Positions 1 through 9,112 are shown, counted from the stretch's first letter. The stretch is 64,000 nt of DNA from CAYJPV01 sp964396055 (GCA_964396055.1 CAYNDV010000004.1:1-64000), one strand, 5' to 3'. Program-made: numbers and translations. The notes: a model not told the origin generated them from the letters alone.

Positions 1-30
1 GGCGGAGCGGGGAGGAGGAGGTAAGGGGAA

Positions 31-64
31 GAAGACAGAAGACAGAAGACAGAAGCAAGAAGCA
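31..64. repeat. GAAGACA-type heptamer array
   Basis: Three exact GAAGACA units (31-51) are followed by two degenerate GAAGCA/AGAAGCA units. The surrounding bases 1-70 are purine-rich and I see no gene in them. The 7-nt period equals that of the array at 131-200, although the units differ. Confidence 0.8.
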
Positions 65-89
65 AGAAGGGATCGCGCTGTCACGCTGA

Positions 90-121
90 GGGCGCGCCGG
101 ACCGGACGATCCGGCGCGCCC
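90..121. terminator. Perfect 11-bp stem-loop between two repeat arrays
   Basis: The arms 90-100 and 111-121 are perfectly complementary (GGGCGCGCCGG and its complement) around a 10-nt loop. It lies downstream of the stop of the minus-strand phosphotransferase gene, so it could be that gene's terminator. There is no T-tract on either side, so intrinsic termination is not assured and it may be a structural element tied to the flanking arrays. Confidence 0.45.
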
Positions 122-130
122 GTCGTCCTT

Positions 131-200
131 CTCTAGCCTCTAGCCTCTAGCCTCTAGCCTCTAGCCTCTAGCCTCTAGCCCCTAGCCTCTAGCCCCTAGC
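131..200. repeat. Ten-unit heptanucleotide tandem array (CTCTAGC)
   Basis: Ten contiguous 7-nt units: seven perfect CTCTAGC (131-179), then CCCTAGC, CTCTAGC and CCCTAGC. Read on the minus strand every unit carries TAG. The tenth unit supplies the TAG stop (196-198) of the polyphosphate:AMP phosphotransferase gene, so the array grows directly out of that stop codon. Confidence 0.9.
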
Positions 201-1710
201 CCCTGCCTCTGACCGCCGCCTCCAGGCGCTCGCAGGCCGTGCGCAGGACCTTGATGCGGGCCCACGCCTTGTCGTTGGCTTCCACCAGGGTCCAGGGCGC
301 GTCGTGGGTGCTGGTGCGCTCGATCATGTCGTTGACCGCAGCCTCGTACGCCGGCCATTTTTCGCGGTTGCGCCAGTCCTCGTCGGTCAGCTTCCACTGC
401 TTGTGCGGCGTGGCCTGACGGTCCTTGAAGCGGCGGATCTGTTCGTCGGGCGTGACGTGCAGCCAGAACTTCAGCAGGACGATGCCGTGGCGGACCAGCT
501 GCGTCTCGAACTGGTTGATCTCCGCGTACGCCCGCATCCACTCGCGTTCGGAGGCGAACCCCTCGACCCGCTCGACCAGGACGCGCCCGTACCAGCTGCG
601 GTCGAAGATCATCACGCGTCCGGCGCGCCCCAGGTGGCGCCAGAACCGCCACAGGTAGTGCTGGGCGCGTTCTTCGTCGGTCGGCGCGGCAATCGGGATC
701 ACCTGGTAGCGCCGCGCGTCGAGGGCGGCCGTCACGCGCCGGATCGCGCCGCCCTTGCCGGCGGCGTCCCAGCCCTCGAAGACCATCACGGTCGAGACGC
801 GGCGCCGGTACGCCCGTCGCTGGAGCTGGTTGAGGCGCCCCTGCCACAGCGCAATCTCGTCGTCGGCCTTCTCGCGCGGCACCTGGCGCGTCATGTCCAG
901 GCTCGACAGGATCGACGCGACAGGCTTCGCGGCCCGCGGCGCGCGCAGCCCCTTCTTCAGCGCCGTCCGGACGGCGGCCGAGGTCTTCCGTTCCTCGAGG
1001 TCGTCGAGGTGGGCGCGGATGGCGTCCCGGATGGCTTCGCCGACGGTGAGGCTGCGGTACCGGGCGTCCTCGCCCTCGACGATGGTCCACGGCGCGTCGG
1101 CGCGATGCGTGTGCGAAATGGCGTGTTCGGCCGCCGTGATGAACTTCGGGTACATTCGCCAGTGCTTCCACGCCAGTTCGTCGACGCGCCAGCGCTGCAG
1201 GGGGTCCTTCTCGAGGTGCTTCAGCCGGCGTTTCTGGGCCGCCTTGCCCAGGTGCATCCAGAACTTGAGGATGAGGGCCCCGTCGGCCGCCAGCATCTGT
1301 TCGAACTCGACGATGCGGTTGAGGCGCTCCTCGAAGGTGTTGTCGTCGATGCGGCCGTACACGCGCTCCAGCACCGGCTGCGAGTACCAGCTCTTGAGGA
1401 ACAACCCGATCCGGCCCCGGGGCGGCAGCGCGCGCCAGAACCGCCAGTATTCAGGTCGCTCACGTTCCTCGTCCGAAGGTTCGCCAAAGGCCCGTGTCGT
1501 CACCCAGCGTGGGTCGAGCCACTCGTTCAGCAGGTTGACGGTCTCGCCCTTGCCGGCGCCGTCCACGCCCGCGAACACGACGATGACGGGGCACGCCCCC
1601 GCCGCCCGCAGCAGGTTCTGGGCCTCCAGCAGCTCGGCCCTGAGGCCGGGTTCCCGCGTCCGGTAGTCCTCCCGGGAGACCTTCCGTCCGAGTTCGGCGG
1701 CTTCGAACAT
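196..1710 (-). CDS. pap: Polyphosphate:AMP phosphotransferase, two-module PPK2 family
   Basis: Predicted cytosolic enzyme of 504 residues that transfers phosphate from polyphosphate to AMP (or another NMP), giving the NDP. It carries two tandem PPK2 modules, the usual layout and length of the PAP type (class II PPK2). Module 1 has a P-loop at about residues 48-56 (GVDGAGKGE). Module 2 has GWDAAGKGG near residue 300 and the catalytic signature FDRSWYGR. In module 1 the equivalent signature reads FLKSWYSQ, so module 2 is probably the catalytic one. The ATG at 1710 is chosen because AGGAGGG stands 6 nt upstream; a longer open frame upstream does not look protein-like. The C-terminus ends in a heptamer array. 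A second, single-module PPK2 lies at 32856-33758. Confidence 0.93.
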   Translation of the reverse strand: MFEAAELGRKVSREDYRTREPGLRAELLEAQNLLRAAGACPVIVVFAGVDGAGKGETVNLLNEWLDPRWVTTRAFGEPSDEERERPEYWRFWRALPPRGRIGLFLKSWYSQPVLERVYGRIDDNTFEERLNRIVEFEQMLAADGALILKFWMHLGKAAQKRRLKHLEKDPLQRWRVDELAWKHWRMYPKFITAAEHAISHTHRADAPWTIVEGEDARYRSLTVGEAIRDAIRAHLDDLEERKTSAAVRTALKKGLRAPRAAKPVASILSSLDMTRQVPREKADDEIALWQGRLNQLQRRAYRRRVSTVMVFEGWDAAGKGGAIRRVTAALDARRYQVIPIAAPTDEERAQHYLWRFWRHLGRAGRVMIFDRSWYGRVLVERVEGFASEREWMRAYAEINQFETQLVRHGIVLLKFWLHVTPDEQIRRFKDRQATPHKQWKLTDEDWRNREKWPAYEAAVNDMIERTSTHDAPWTLVEANDKAWARIKVLRTACERLEAAVRGRG

Positions 1711-1728
1711 GAGCCCTCCTGCGGGCAG

Positions 1729-1734
1729 AGTATA
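1729..1734 (-). promoter_or_regulatory. -10 element of the pap gene
   Basis: TATACT on the minus strand, 18 nt upstream of the ATG. Transcription would start about 7 nt further on, leaving a short leader that still contains the AGGAGGG ribosome site. No convincing -35 box is visible. Confidence 0.5.
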
Positions 1735-1748
1735 CGTCCTCCCGTCTC

Positions 1749-1777
1749 TTGACACCCGTCGCCGTCGGCGCGAACAT
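1749..1777 (+). promoter_or_regulatory. Promoter of first FG-GAP/CARDB gene
   Basis: TTGACA (1749-1754), a 17-nt spacer, then GAACAT (1772-1777), 113 bp from TTGACA to the ATG. The paralogous gene at 6602 has TTGACA, the same 17-nt spacer and GAGGAT, and both -10 hexamers are preceded by CGGCGC. The -10 box alone is weak; the shared layout is the main support. Confidence 0.5.
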
Positions 1778-1861
1778 GAGCGCGTTCCGCCGTCGCAGCG
1801 CGCACTCGAAGCCCCCATTGGCCGTCTGGTTCACCACGGGCCCCCGGGACGAGGTGTCGCC

Positions 1862-4336
1862 ATGCGTCGTGTGCTTGTCGGCGTCAGCGCGCTCGCCGTC
1901 GCCTTGGTTGTGCAGGTGGTCGCGACCCGCGAGATTCCGCCCCAGGCGGCGGAAGTCCTCCAGCACCTCTCGGACTCGAACCAGGCCCAGAGCCTGTTCG
2001 GGTACTCCGTTGCCGCCGATGCCAACACGCTGGTGGTCGGCAGCCCGTGGCTCGACTCCAAGCGCGGAGGCGCGTTTGTCTACGTCCGCGGGGCCGGCGA
2101 CCTCTGGGAATACGTCACCACGCTGACGGCGAGCGACCGGGCGCTCGACGACAACTTCGGCATCGCGGTCGATGTGGACGGCGACACGATCGTCGTCGGC
2201 GCGTACGTTGACGATGGAGTCGTCGTCAATCAGGGATCCGCGTACGTGTTCACGCGCACGGACGGCACGTGGAGCCAGACCGCCCACCTGCTGCCGATCG
2301 TCCAGCAGAACGGCGCGGGCTTCGGCGGCGCCGTGTCGGTGGAGGGCACCACGATTCTCGTCGGCGCCTACAACGAGACCGTCACCGTGGGCGGCACGCC
2401 GCACACGAACCAGGGCGCGGCGTACGTCTACACGCTCGACGAGGACACGTGGGCCCTGGCGGCCATCCTGCGCGATCCGTCGGGGCGCGCCTACGATCAT
2501 TTCGGGACGGCGGTGGCGGTCGTCGACGGCGTGTGGATCGTCGGGGCTCCTGACGCGGACATCGACAGCCTCGCCAATTGCGGCCAGGTGTACCTGTTCA
2601 GTCCTGGCGCGCGTCCCCAGCCGGCGATGGTGATCACCGGCGGGCAACCGAACGCGAAGCTCGGATCGAGCATCGGGGCCGGCGCCTCGCTCGGCGTCTA
2701 CTGGCCGGTGGCGATTGGCGCTCCCGGCTACGAGCCCACCGCAGGCTGCACGAACTGCGGCGGCGCCTACGTGTTCGACCTCAACGACCCGGTGGCCACT
2801 CCGGTCATCGTCAGCAGTGCCGCACCCGGGGCTGACGCGCTGTTCGGCACGAGCGTCAGCCTCTGGGGCCACAACCTGGTCGTCGGATCGCCGGGCGCCC
2901 ACTACAGCGACGGGATCGCCGAGTGGCTCGCCTACGACGGCACCGCGTGGCAGCCCGTGGGCGTGCTCGAGACGACGGCCGTCTTCATGGGTGGTCAACT
3001 GGGCAGGAGCGTGGCCGTGTCCGGCAGCAGCGTGCTCGCCGGCGGCCCCTTCAATCCCTATCTGGCCCAGACCAACCGGGGCTCCGTCATCAACTTCGGA
3101 CTCGGGCCTGACGTGAACGCGATCACCCCTGAGCACGGACCACTGACAGGCGGCACGCTGGTGACGATCAGCGGGGCCAACTTCGACGCTGACGCGACGG
3201 CGACCCTGGGCGGTGTGCCGTTGACGAAGTCCGGTCCCACCCTGCCGTACCAGTTTGTCGGATTGACGCCGCCCCAGCAGGCACCGGGATGGACGGCGCT
3301 GCAGATCCAGAACGTCAACGGACGCCAGGTCGTCGTCCAGAATGCCTTCCAGTACTACTGGCGGGTGGACGAGATCGAACCGGCCGTGGGCCCTCCCGGC
3401 ATCACGTGTACCATCACCGGGGCCGGCTTGCCCTGCACCGATAACTCGGTGTACTTCGGCACGAGCCTGGCGCAGATCCAGAACTGCTCGTCCACGAGTG
3501 TGACGGTCACGGTGCCCGTCTTCACGAGCCCGCGGGCGGCGGGAGGAGCGGATGCCGCGGCCATCCCGGTGGACGTGTTCGTCAACGGTCCGGACGACGG
3601 GCAGGTGGTGGTCGAGAACGGGTTCACGTACGCGTCCGGTGACCTGCTGCTGAGCGCGCTCGTGGCCGCCGCCGCGACCGGGCCCGGCTCGACGTTGCGC
3701 GTGACGGAGAAGACGAAGAACCTGGGTCCCGACGACCTCCCCGCGTCGACCACGCGGTTCTACCTGAGCACCGACGCGACCCTGGACGGCGGCGATCTGC
3801 TGCTCGGCGAGCGGGCGGTGCCGGCCCTCGCCCCCCGTGTGCTGAACGTCGGGACAATCGACCTGCCGATCGGGGCCGGACAGGCGGCCGGCGCGTACTG
3901 GCTCATCGCGAAGGCCGATGCACCCGGGCTCATCTCCGAGCGATCCGAAACCAACAACGTCAAGACACGGCCCGTGAAGATCGACGCGGATCTGCAGGTG
4001 TCGGTCCTCCGTGCGCCCGCCAGGGTGACCCGGGGCGTGGCGTTCAACGTGACCGAGTCGACCAAGAACGCGGGACCGGGCGGCGCGCTGGCCAGCACCA
4101 CGCGGCTGGTCCTGTCTGCCGACGCCGTGTACGACGCTGGCGACACCGTGCTGTACGACCGTGCAGTGGGTGCGCTGGCCAAGGGGGCCCAGAGCCGGGT
4201 CGTGACCCCCGTAACGCTCGCGGCCGACCTGCCGGTGGGCACGTACTACCTCGTGGGCGTGGCCGACGTGCTGGGGGCGGTGCCGGAGACGAAGGAAGCG
4301 AACAACTCCCGCGCGAAACGGTTCGTCGTGCAGTAG
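1862..4336 (+). CDS. Secreted FG-GAP/IPT/CARDB surface protein, paralog 1
   Basis: 824 residues, predicted exported. A basic N-terminus and hydrophobic stretch (about residues 2-22) form a signal peptide or anchor. About residues 30-410 are FG-GAP beta-propeller repeats with recurring phrases such as VVGSPW, IVVGAY and LFGTSVS. Two IPT/TIG immunoglobulin-like domains follow (about 415-610; ITPEHGPLTGGTLVTISG starts the first), then two CARDB-like domains to the C-terminus (each with TKN and ETNN- or EANN-type strands). Start chosen at 1862: GAGGTG precedes it and the signal peptide begins there. The role is unknown; such domains serve in adhesion or protein-protein contact at the surface. A full-length paralog lies at 6602-9112 with a membrane glycosyltransferase between them. 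Confidence 0.85.
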   Translation: MRRVLVGVSALAVALVVQVVATREIPPQAAEVLQHLSDSNQAQSLFGYSVAADANTLVVGSPWLDSKRGGAFVYVRGAGDLWEYVTTLTASDRALDDNFGIAVDVDGDTIVVGAYVDDGVVVNQGSAYVFTRTDGTWSQTAHLLPIVQQNGAGFGGAVSVEGTTILVGAYNETVTVGGTPHTNQGAAYVYTLDEDTWALAAILRDPSGRAYDHFGTAVAVVDGVWIVGAPDADIDSLANCGQVYLFSPGARPQPAMVITGGQPNAKLGSSIGAGASLGVYWPVAIGAPGYEPTAGCTNCGGAYVFDLNDPVATPVIVSSAAPGADALFGTSVSLWGHNLVVGSPGAHYSDGIAEWLAYDGTAWQPVGVLETTAVFMGGQLGRSVAVSGSSVLAGGPFNPYLAQTNRGSVINFGLGPDVNAITPEHGPLTGGTLVTISGANFDADATATLGGVPLTKSGPTLPYQFVGLTPPQQAPGWTALQIQNVNGRQVVVQNAFQYYWRVDEIEPAVGPPGITCTITGAGLPCTDNSVYFGTSLAQIQNCSSTSVTVTVPVFTSPRAAGGADAAAIPVDVFVNGPDDGQVVVENGFTYASGDLLLSALVAAAATGPGSTLRVTEKTKNLGPDDLPASTTRFYLSTDATLDGGDLLLGERAVPALAPRVLNVGTIDLPIGAGQAAGAYWLIAKADAPGLISERSETNNVKTRPVKIDADLQVSVLRAPARVTRGVAFNVTESTKNAGPGGALASTTRLVLSADAVYDAGDTVLYDRAVGALAKGAQSRVVTPVTLAADLPVGTYYLVGVADVLGAVPETKEANNSRAKRFVVQ

Positions 4337-4366
4337 GATGGGCGGCACGCGCCGGGCGCGTGCCGC

Positions 4367-6457
4367 ATGTCCAAAACGCCCTCGACCGTGCGCCGTGGTT
4401 CGCGGCGGGCCGGCCGGCCGACCGCGACCCGGTCATCGAGTCGTCACGAACCCGTGCACGCCGACGCCGGTGGTGCGCGGCTGGCCGCCGTGGCTTGCGC
4501 GCTGGGCGCCCTCGCGGTCTACGGGCGTTCGTTGTATCCCACCGTGGCCGGCGGCGACAGCGGCGAGTTCGTCGTGGCGGCCGCCACGCTGGGCGTGGCT
4601 CATCCGTCCGGGTACCCGCTCTTCACCCTGCTCGGCCACGCGTATTCCTGGATCCCGGCCGGCTCCGTCGCCTGGCGCGTGAACCTGCTGTCGGCATCAG
4701 CCGGGGCGGCCGCGGCGGGGCTGCTATGCCTGGCCGTCGCGCGCTGGGCCGGCAGCATCTGGGCGGGCGTCGTGGCCGCGGGCCTCTTCGCGTGCTCCAG
4801 CGGGGTCTGGCACTACGCGACGCACGCCGAGGTGTTCGCCCTCCACAACCTCGCCGTCGCCGCGCTGCTGCTGGCGTCGCTCCGGTACGCCGAGCGCCGC
4901 GATCCGGCGTCGGCGGCCTTCGTCGGCCTGACGACGGGCCTGGGTCTGTCGAACCACCACACGCTGGTCTTCTACGCGGCCGTGACGGGCGCGGTCGTCC
5001 TCTACGACGCGCGACGGTGGTCCTGGCGTGAGCGGATACGCCTGGCGACCGCGTTCGGACTCGGGCTGACGCCCTACCTCTACCTGCTCTGGGCCGGCCA
5101 TCGGGTGTCGCCGGCACGCTGGGGCGACACGGGCACGTGGCAGGGACTGGTCGATCACGTGCTGCGGCGCGACTACGGGACCTTCCGCCTCGCCGGCGAA
5201 CTCTACACACGATCCCAGGGCCTGTGGACCCAGCTCAGCGCCTACGGCGCCAATCTGGTGTCGGAGATCTCCTGGGTCGGGATTATCGCCGCGGCCGTTG
5301 GCGTCGCGGCCGGCGGCGGGCTGCTGACGCACGGCGCCGGCGCCGCAGGTCGCGGCTGGCGCCGACAGGCGGTCGTCGGATCGGTGGTCGCCTGGGCTGG
5401 TTATCTGCTCGTCTTCCACTCGCTCACGAACCTGCCGATCGATCGACCGCTGTTCCACGGCATCCTGGCCCGATTCTGGCCGCAGGCGCACCTGCTGGTG
5501 TGCGCGTGGGCGGGCCTGGGCGTGGCGGCACTCGCGGCGCGGCCTCGTCTGGCGAGGTGGCTGGGTCCGGCGGCGGCTGCCACGGCGGTGCTGCTGCCCC
5601 TCGGGCTGCGGGCCGCGGCCGAAGACCGACACCAGGTGTACGCGGTGCGGGATTACGGCCGCGCCCTGGTCGCGCCCGTGCCGCCCCGTGCGCTGCTCCT
5701 CACGCGGGGCGACCTCATCACGAACAGCTCACGCTACGTGCTCGCCGTCGACGGTGCACGGCCGGACGTGGCCGCCCTCGATGTCGAGATGCTGACGCGG
5801 CGCTGGATGGCGCCGCTGGTCACCCGTCTGTACCCGGACCTTGTTCTTCCAGGTTCTCACTACCACACCACCGACCCCGGCGCCTTCACGCTGCGGCAGT
5901 TGGTCGAGGCCAACATCTCCCGCCGGCCGATCGTCGTGTGCGGCGGCCTCAAGGACGGCGACGGCAGCCTGGCCGGGGCGTACGACCTCTGGCCGCTCGG
6001 CCTGTGCGACGAAGTGCGCCCGGTCACGGCGCCCTTCGACATGAACGCATGGGCCGCGCGCTCCGCGCAGGCTCTGCCGCCGCGCCCGGATGCCACCCTG
6101 CTGGCCCTGCCCGACTGGAGCTGGGAGCGTGTCGTCTGGATCGACCTGTGGGAGGCGCGGCACAAGCGGCCGTACTGGTTCCTGGTGCGGGCCATCGCCC
6201 ACGGCAGCCACGAGCCGTGGCTCGCCGAAGCGGCAGCCGGTTTCGAGGCGCTGATCGCCGAACATCCCCTGCCGCCAGCGCACTATTACAAGAACCTCGG
6301 CATCGCCCACCAGCGCCTGTCGGCTACCCGCCCGGCCAGCCGTGATCGCTGGGTGGCTGCGTGGCGGGAGTACCTGCGACGGGCGCCCGCCGACGATCGC
6401 GATCTGCCCGCCATCCGGGCGGCCGTCGACGCTGCGGTGCGCCCCCAATCGCCGTAA
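4367..6457 (+). CDS. DUF2723/GT117-like polytopic membrane glycosyltransferase
   Basis: 696 residues. The N-terminal domain carries the DUF2723 signature: an acidic GGDSGEF motif (residues 62-68) just after the first membrane helix, followed by HPSGYP. About ten hydrophobic segments lie between residues 40 and 420, followed by a soluble C-terminal half. The family includes TMEM260, an O-mannosyltransferase, and bacterial proteins thought to move sugars from lipid carriers onto exported proteins. The gene starts 30 bp after paralog 1 ends and is followed 144 bp later by paralog 2, so glycosylation of these secreted proteins is a reasonable guess. The ATG at 4367 has no strong ribosome site; an internal start is possible. 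Confidence 0.85.
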   Translation: MSKTPSTVRRGSRRAGRPTATRSSSRHEPVHADAGGARLAAVACALGALAVYGRSLYPTVAGGDSGEFVVAAATLGVAHPSGYPLFTLLGHAYSWIPAGSVAWRVNLLSASAGAAAAGLLCLAVARWAGSIWAGVVAAGLFACSSGVWHYATHAEVFALHNLAVAALLLASLRYAERRDPASAAFVGLTTGLGLSNHHTLVFYAAVTGAVVLYDARRWSWRERIRLATAFGLGLTPYLYLLWAGHRVSPARWGDTGTWQGLVDHVLRRDYGTFRLAGELYTRSQGLWTQLSAYGANLVSEISWVGIIAAAVGVAAGGGLLTHGAGAAGRGWRRQAVVGSVVAWAGYLLVFHSLTNLPIDRPLFHGILARFWPQAHLLVCAWAGLGVAALAARPRLARWLGPAAAATAVLLPLGLRAAAEDRHQVYAVRDYGRALVAPVPPRALLLTRGDLITNSSRYVLAVDGARPDVAALDVEMLTRRWMAPLVTRLYPDLVLPGSHYHTTDPGAFTLRQLVEANISRRPIVVCGGLKDGDGSLAGAYDLWPLGLCDEVRPVTAPFDMNAWAARSAQALPPRPDATLLALPDWSWERVVWIDLWEARHKRPYWFLVRAIAHGSHEPWLAEAAAGFEALIAEHPLPPAHYYKNLGIAHQRLSATRPASRDRWVAAWREYLRRAPADDRDLPAIRAAVDAAVRPQSP

Positions 6458-6481
6458 CGCGTCGCCTGCCGGCTCGGGGCC

Positions 6482-6510
6482 TTGACAGGCTCCCGCGCCG
6501 GCGCGAGGAT
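6482..6510 (+). promoter_or_regulatory. Promoter of second FG-GAP/CARDB gene
   Basis: TTGACA (6482-6487), a 17-nt spacer, then GAGGAT (6505-6510), 120 bp before the ATG. It mirrors the element at 1749-1777 in spacing, in the CGGCGC before the -10 box and in the long leader. Confidence 0.5.
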
Positions 6511-6601
6511 CTCCCCACTCACCGTTTCGATACCGTCGCGTGCCGCCTCGCGTCGTGGTGCCCCCACCGGTCGATTCGATCGCTGCCAGGGAGGTGCCGC
6601 C

Positions 6602-9112
6602 ATGCGTCCGCGTTCCCTCGCCGCCGCCAGTCTGATCATCTCGAGTGCGGCCGTCTTCGGGCAGGGGCTGGCCGGGCCGCGGCCGACGGCCCAGTCGCTG
6701 TCTCCCGCCCCTGCGGAAACCCGCGCCCAACTCGTACAGTTGCTGACCGGCCAGGCCGGGGGCCGCCTCGGCACGTCGACCGCCACCTGGCAGGAGGGCG
6801 ACCTGCACACGATGCTCGTCGGCCAACCGGAAGCCGACGGCGGACGAGGGGCGGTCGAGGTGTACGAGCGCGGGGCCTTCGATCTCCAGTGGACGCACCG
6901 CACGACGTTGCACCCGCCAGACGCCCAGCCCGGCGATCACTTCGGGCAGGCCGTTGCCATCACGGCGGACACGATCGTCGTGGGCGCGCCCGGCCGCGAT
7001 GGCGCAGGAGTCGATCAGGGGGCGATCTACGTGTTCCGCAAGGAGAGCGGGATCTGGATGCCCGGGGACACCCTGACCGCCAGCGGCGGCGCGGCGGGCG
7101 ATCAGTTCGGGTCCAGCGTGGCCGCCTCCGGCACCCACGTCGTCGCCGGTGCGCCCTTCGACGACCTGCCCGGCGGCCCCGACGGTGGGTCGGTCCACGC
7201 CTTCCGGCAGTCAGGTGGCGTCTGGACGGAGCAGATTCTCAACGCCGTGCCGGCGTGGGGCGGGCAACGTTTCGGTTACGCCGTGGCGATGGCCGGCGAC
7301 ACGCTGGCCGCTGGCGTGCCGCGGGCGGACGGCGCCGTCGACTTCCAGGGCCAGGTGTGCCTGTACACCTACAGCGGCGGCTCCTGGCAACCGCTGGCCT
7401 CGAATCCCCTCGCCAACGGCAGCCTGCAGGCCTACTTCGGGACGAGCCTGGCCATCAGTCCGGACGGACGCCTCCTGGTCGTCGGCGCGCCCGGCCACGC
7501 CTTCGACGGGACCCATCCGAACGCCGGCGCGGCGTACGTGTACGACCTCTTCAGCGGGGCCCCCGTGTTGCAGAGCCTCGTCTCACTCGAGTCGCCGGTG
7601 AACGGCCAGCGTCTGGGCACGAGCGTGGCGGTCAACGACTGGACGATCGTGGCTGGTGGTCCCGGGGAACAGCAGGTGCCGGGCCTGGCCGCGGTGTTCG
7701 CGTACGACACCGGGTCGTGGTACCGCACCGACGTGATTCCGAATCCGGGGTCGTCCGAGAGCGCGTCCATGTTCGGATCGAGCGTGAGCAAGTCGGGGAC
7801 GCAGACACTGGTAGGCGCGCCCGTCGAGACCGTCGACGACACGTGGGGCTCCGGGACTGTCGCCGTATTCGAGAACGGCCCGCACGTCTGGCGCATCTCG
7901 CCCACGTCCGGCCCGGCAGCGGGCGGCACGGCCGTGACGTTCTACGGCATGGACTTCAGCCAGGTGCCCACGGCGGTGACCTTCGGCACCGAAACGTCTC
8001 CGTCGGTGCAGGTCATCAACGGGCGGACGCTGGTGGCCGAAGCTCCCCAGCACGTGCCAGGCACCGTCGACGTGACGGTTGAGCACGAAGACCGTCCGCC
8101 GTTCACGCTGCCCGGAGCCTACACCTACCTGCCTGCACAGAACATCGTGTCGGTCATGCCGAACGTCGGCCCACGGGCCGGCGGCTACGACGTCGAGATC
8201 CGGTTGCGGATTGCCAACGAGACCACCGAGGCGTACTTCGGCCAGGCGCAGGCGCTCATCCAGGTGCTGCTCGAGGAGGCCATTCGCGTGAAGGCCCCGA
8301 TCTTCGAGGACACCCAGCGGCCGAGGCCCGGGGCCGCCGCGTCTCCGATCGACATCCGCGTCGTGACCGACGGGGCGGAATCCGTGCTGGAGGATGCCTA
8401 CACGTACGCGGACATCGATCTGCTCGTGACGGCGCTCACCGGCCCGGCGGCGGTCGGGCCCGGCGAGGCCCTGACCGTCACCGACAAGACCAAGAACCTC
8501 GGGCCCGATAGCAGCCCGCCGTCGGTGACGGAACTCTACCTGTCTCAGGATGCTGCGCTCGACGCCGGCGATGTGCGCCTTGGCGCGCGGGACGTGCCCG
8601 CACTGGCGCCCCGGAAACTGGACGCAGGTGCGACCGTCCTGAACATCCCGGCCAACCAGCCTGCGGGTCCCTACTGGCTGATTGCGCGGGCCGACGGCCC
8701 GGGTGCGGCCGTGGAAGCCCGGGAGACGAACAACGTCCGCGTCAAGCCGCTGCGGGTGGGTGCGGATCTCACGATCCGGACCCTGTCGGCGCCCGCGTCG
8801 GTGACCAGGGGCGTGGCCTTCACGGTGACCGCGGTGACGAAGAACGCCGGGCCCGGCGGCGCGCTGGGCACGACCTCGCGGCTGCTCCTGTCGGCCGACG
8901 CCGTGGCGGATGTTGACGACCTGGTGCTCGTGGAGTGGCCGCTCGGCCCGCTGGGCGCCCGTGCCAGCGACCGGCACGTGCTGCCTGTGACGCTCGCGCC
9001 GGAACACCCGGCCGGGACGTTCTACCTGATCGCCGTGGCGGACGTGGGTGGCGCCGTGCCCGAGTCCAACGAAGCCAACAACGGGCGCGCGAAACGTCTG
9101 GTGGTGAAGTAG
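6602..9112 (+). CDS. Secreted FG-GAP/IPT/CARDB surface protein, paralog 2
   Basis: 836 residues with a signal peptide (about residues 1-22). FG-GAP repeats run to about 425, two IPT/TIG domains to about 600 (the first opens with ISPTSGPAAGGTAVTFYG), and two CARDB-like domains to the end. It aligns with the protein at 1862-4336 along the whole length; the final residues are NNGRAKRLVVK here and NNSRAKRFVVQ there. GGGAGG 6 nt before the ATG at 6602 fixes the start. Its last 91 bp overlap, tail to tail, the end of the minus-strand transferase gene 9022-10287. Function unknown; probably a surface or secreted binding protein. Confidence 0.85.
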   Translation: MRPRSLAAASLIISSAAVFGQGLAGPRPTAQSLSPAPAETRAQLVQLLTGQAGGRLGTSTATWQEGDLHTMLVGQPEADGGRGAVEVYERGAFDLQWTHRTTLHPPDAQPGDHFGQAVAITADTIVVGAPGRDGAGVDQGAIYVFRKESGIWMPGDTLTASGGAAGDQFGSSVAASGTHVVAGAPFDDLPGGPDGGSVHAFRQSGGVWTEQILNAVPAWGGQRFGYAVAMAGDTLAAGVPRADGAVDFQGQVCLYTYSGGSWQPLASNPLANGSLQAYFGTSLAISPDGRLLVVGAPGHAFDGTHPNAGAAYVYDLFSGAPVLQSLVSLESPVNGQRLGTSVAVNDWTIVAGGPGEQQVPGLAAVFAYDTGSWYRTDVIPNPGSSESASMFGSSVSKSGTQTLVGAPVETVDDTWGSGTVAVFENGPHVWRISPTSGPAAGGTAVTFYGMDFSQVPTAVTFGTETSPSVQVINGRTLVAEAPQHVPGTVDVTVEHEDRPPFTLPGAYTYLPAQNIVSVMPNVGPRAGGYDVEIRLRIANETTEAYFGQAQALIQVLLEEAIRVKAPIFEDTQRPRPGAAASPIDIRVVTDGAESVLEDAYTYADIDLLVTALTGPAAVGPGEALTVTDKTKNLGPDSSPPSVTELYLSQDAALDAGDVRLGARDVPALAPRKLDAGATVLNIPANQPAGPYWLIARADGPGAAVEARETNNVRVKPLRVGADLTIRTLSAPASVTRGVAFTVTAVTKNAGPGGALGTTSRLLLSADAVADVDDLVLVEWPLGPLGARASDRHVLPVTLAPEHPAGTFYLIAVADVGGAVPESNEANNGRAKRLVVK

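Noticed and set aside
131..200. CRISPR-like reading of the heptamer array
   Set aside because: Units are 7 nt and contiguous with no spacers, and no cas gene is present.
1460..4348. 962-codon minus-strand open frame across the first FG-GAP gene
   Set aside because: Composition is antisense-like (Arg, Asp, His, Val, Gly), without domains; the plus-strand gene has a signal peptide, repeats and a ribosome site.
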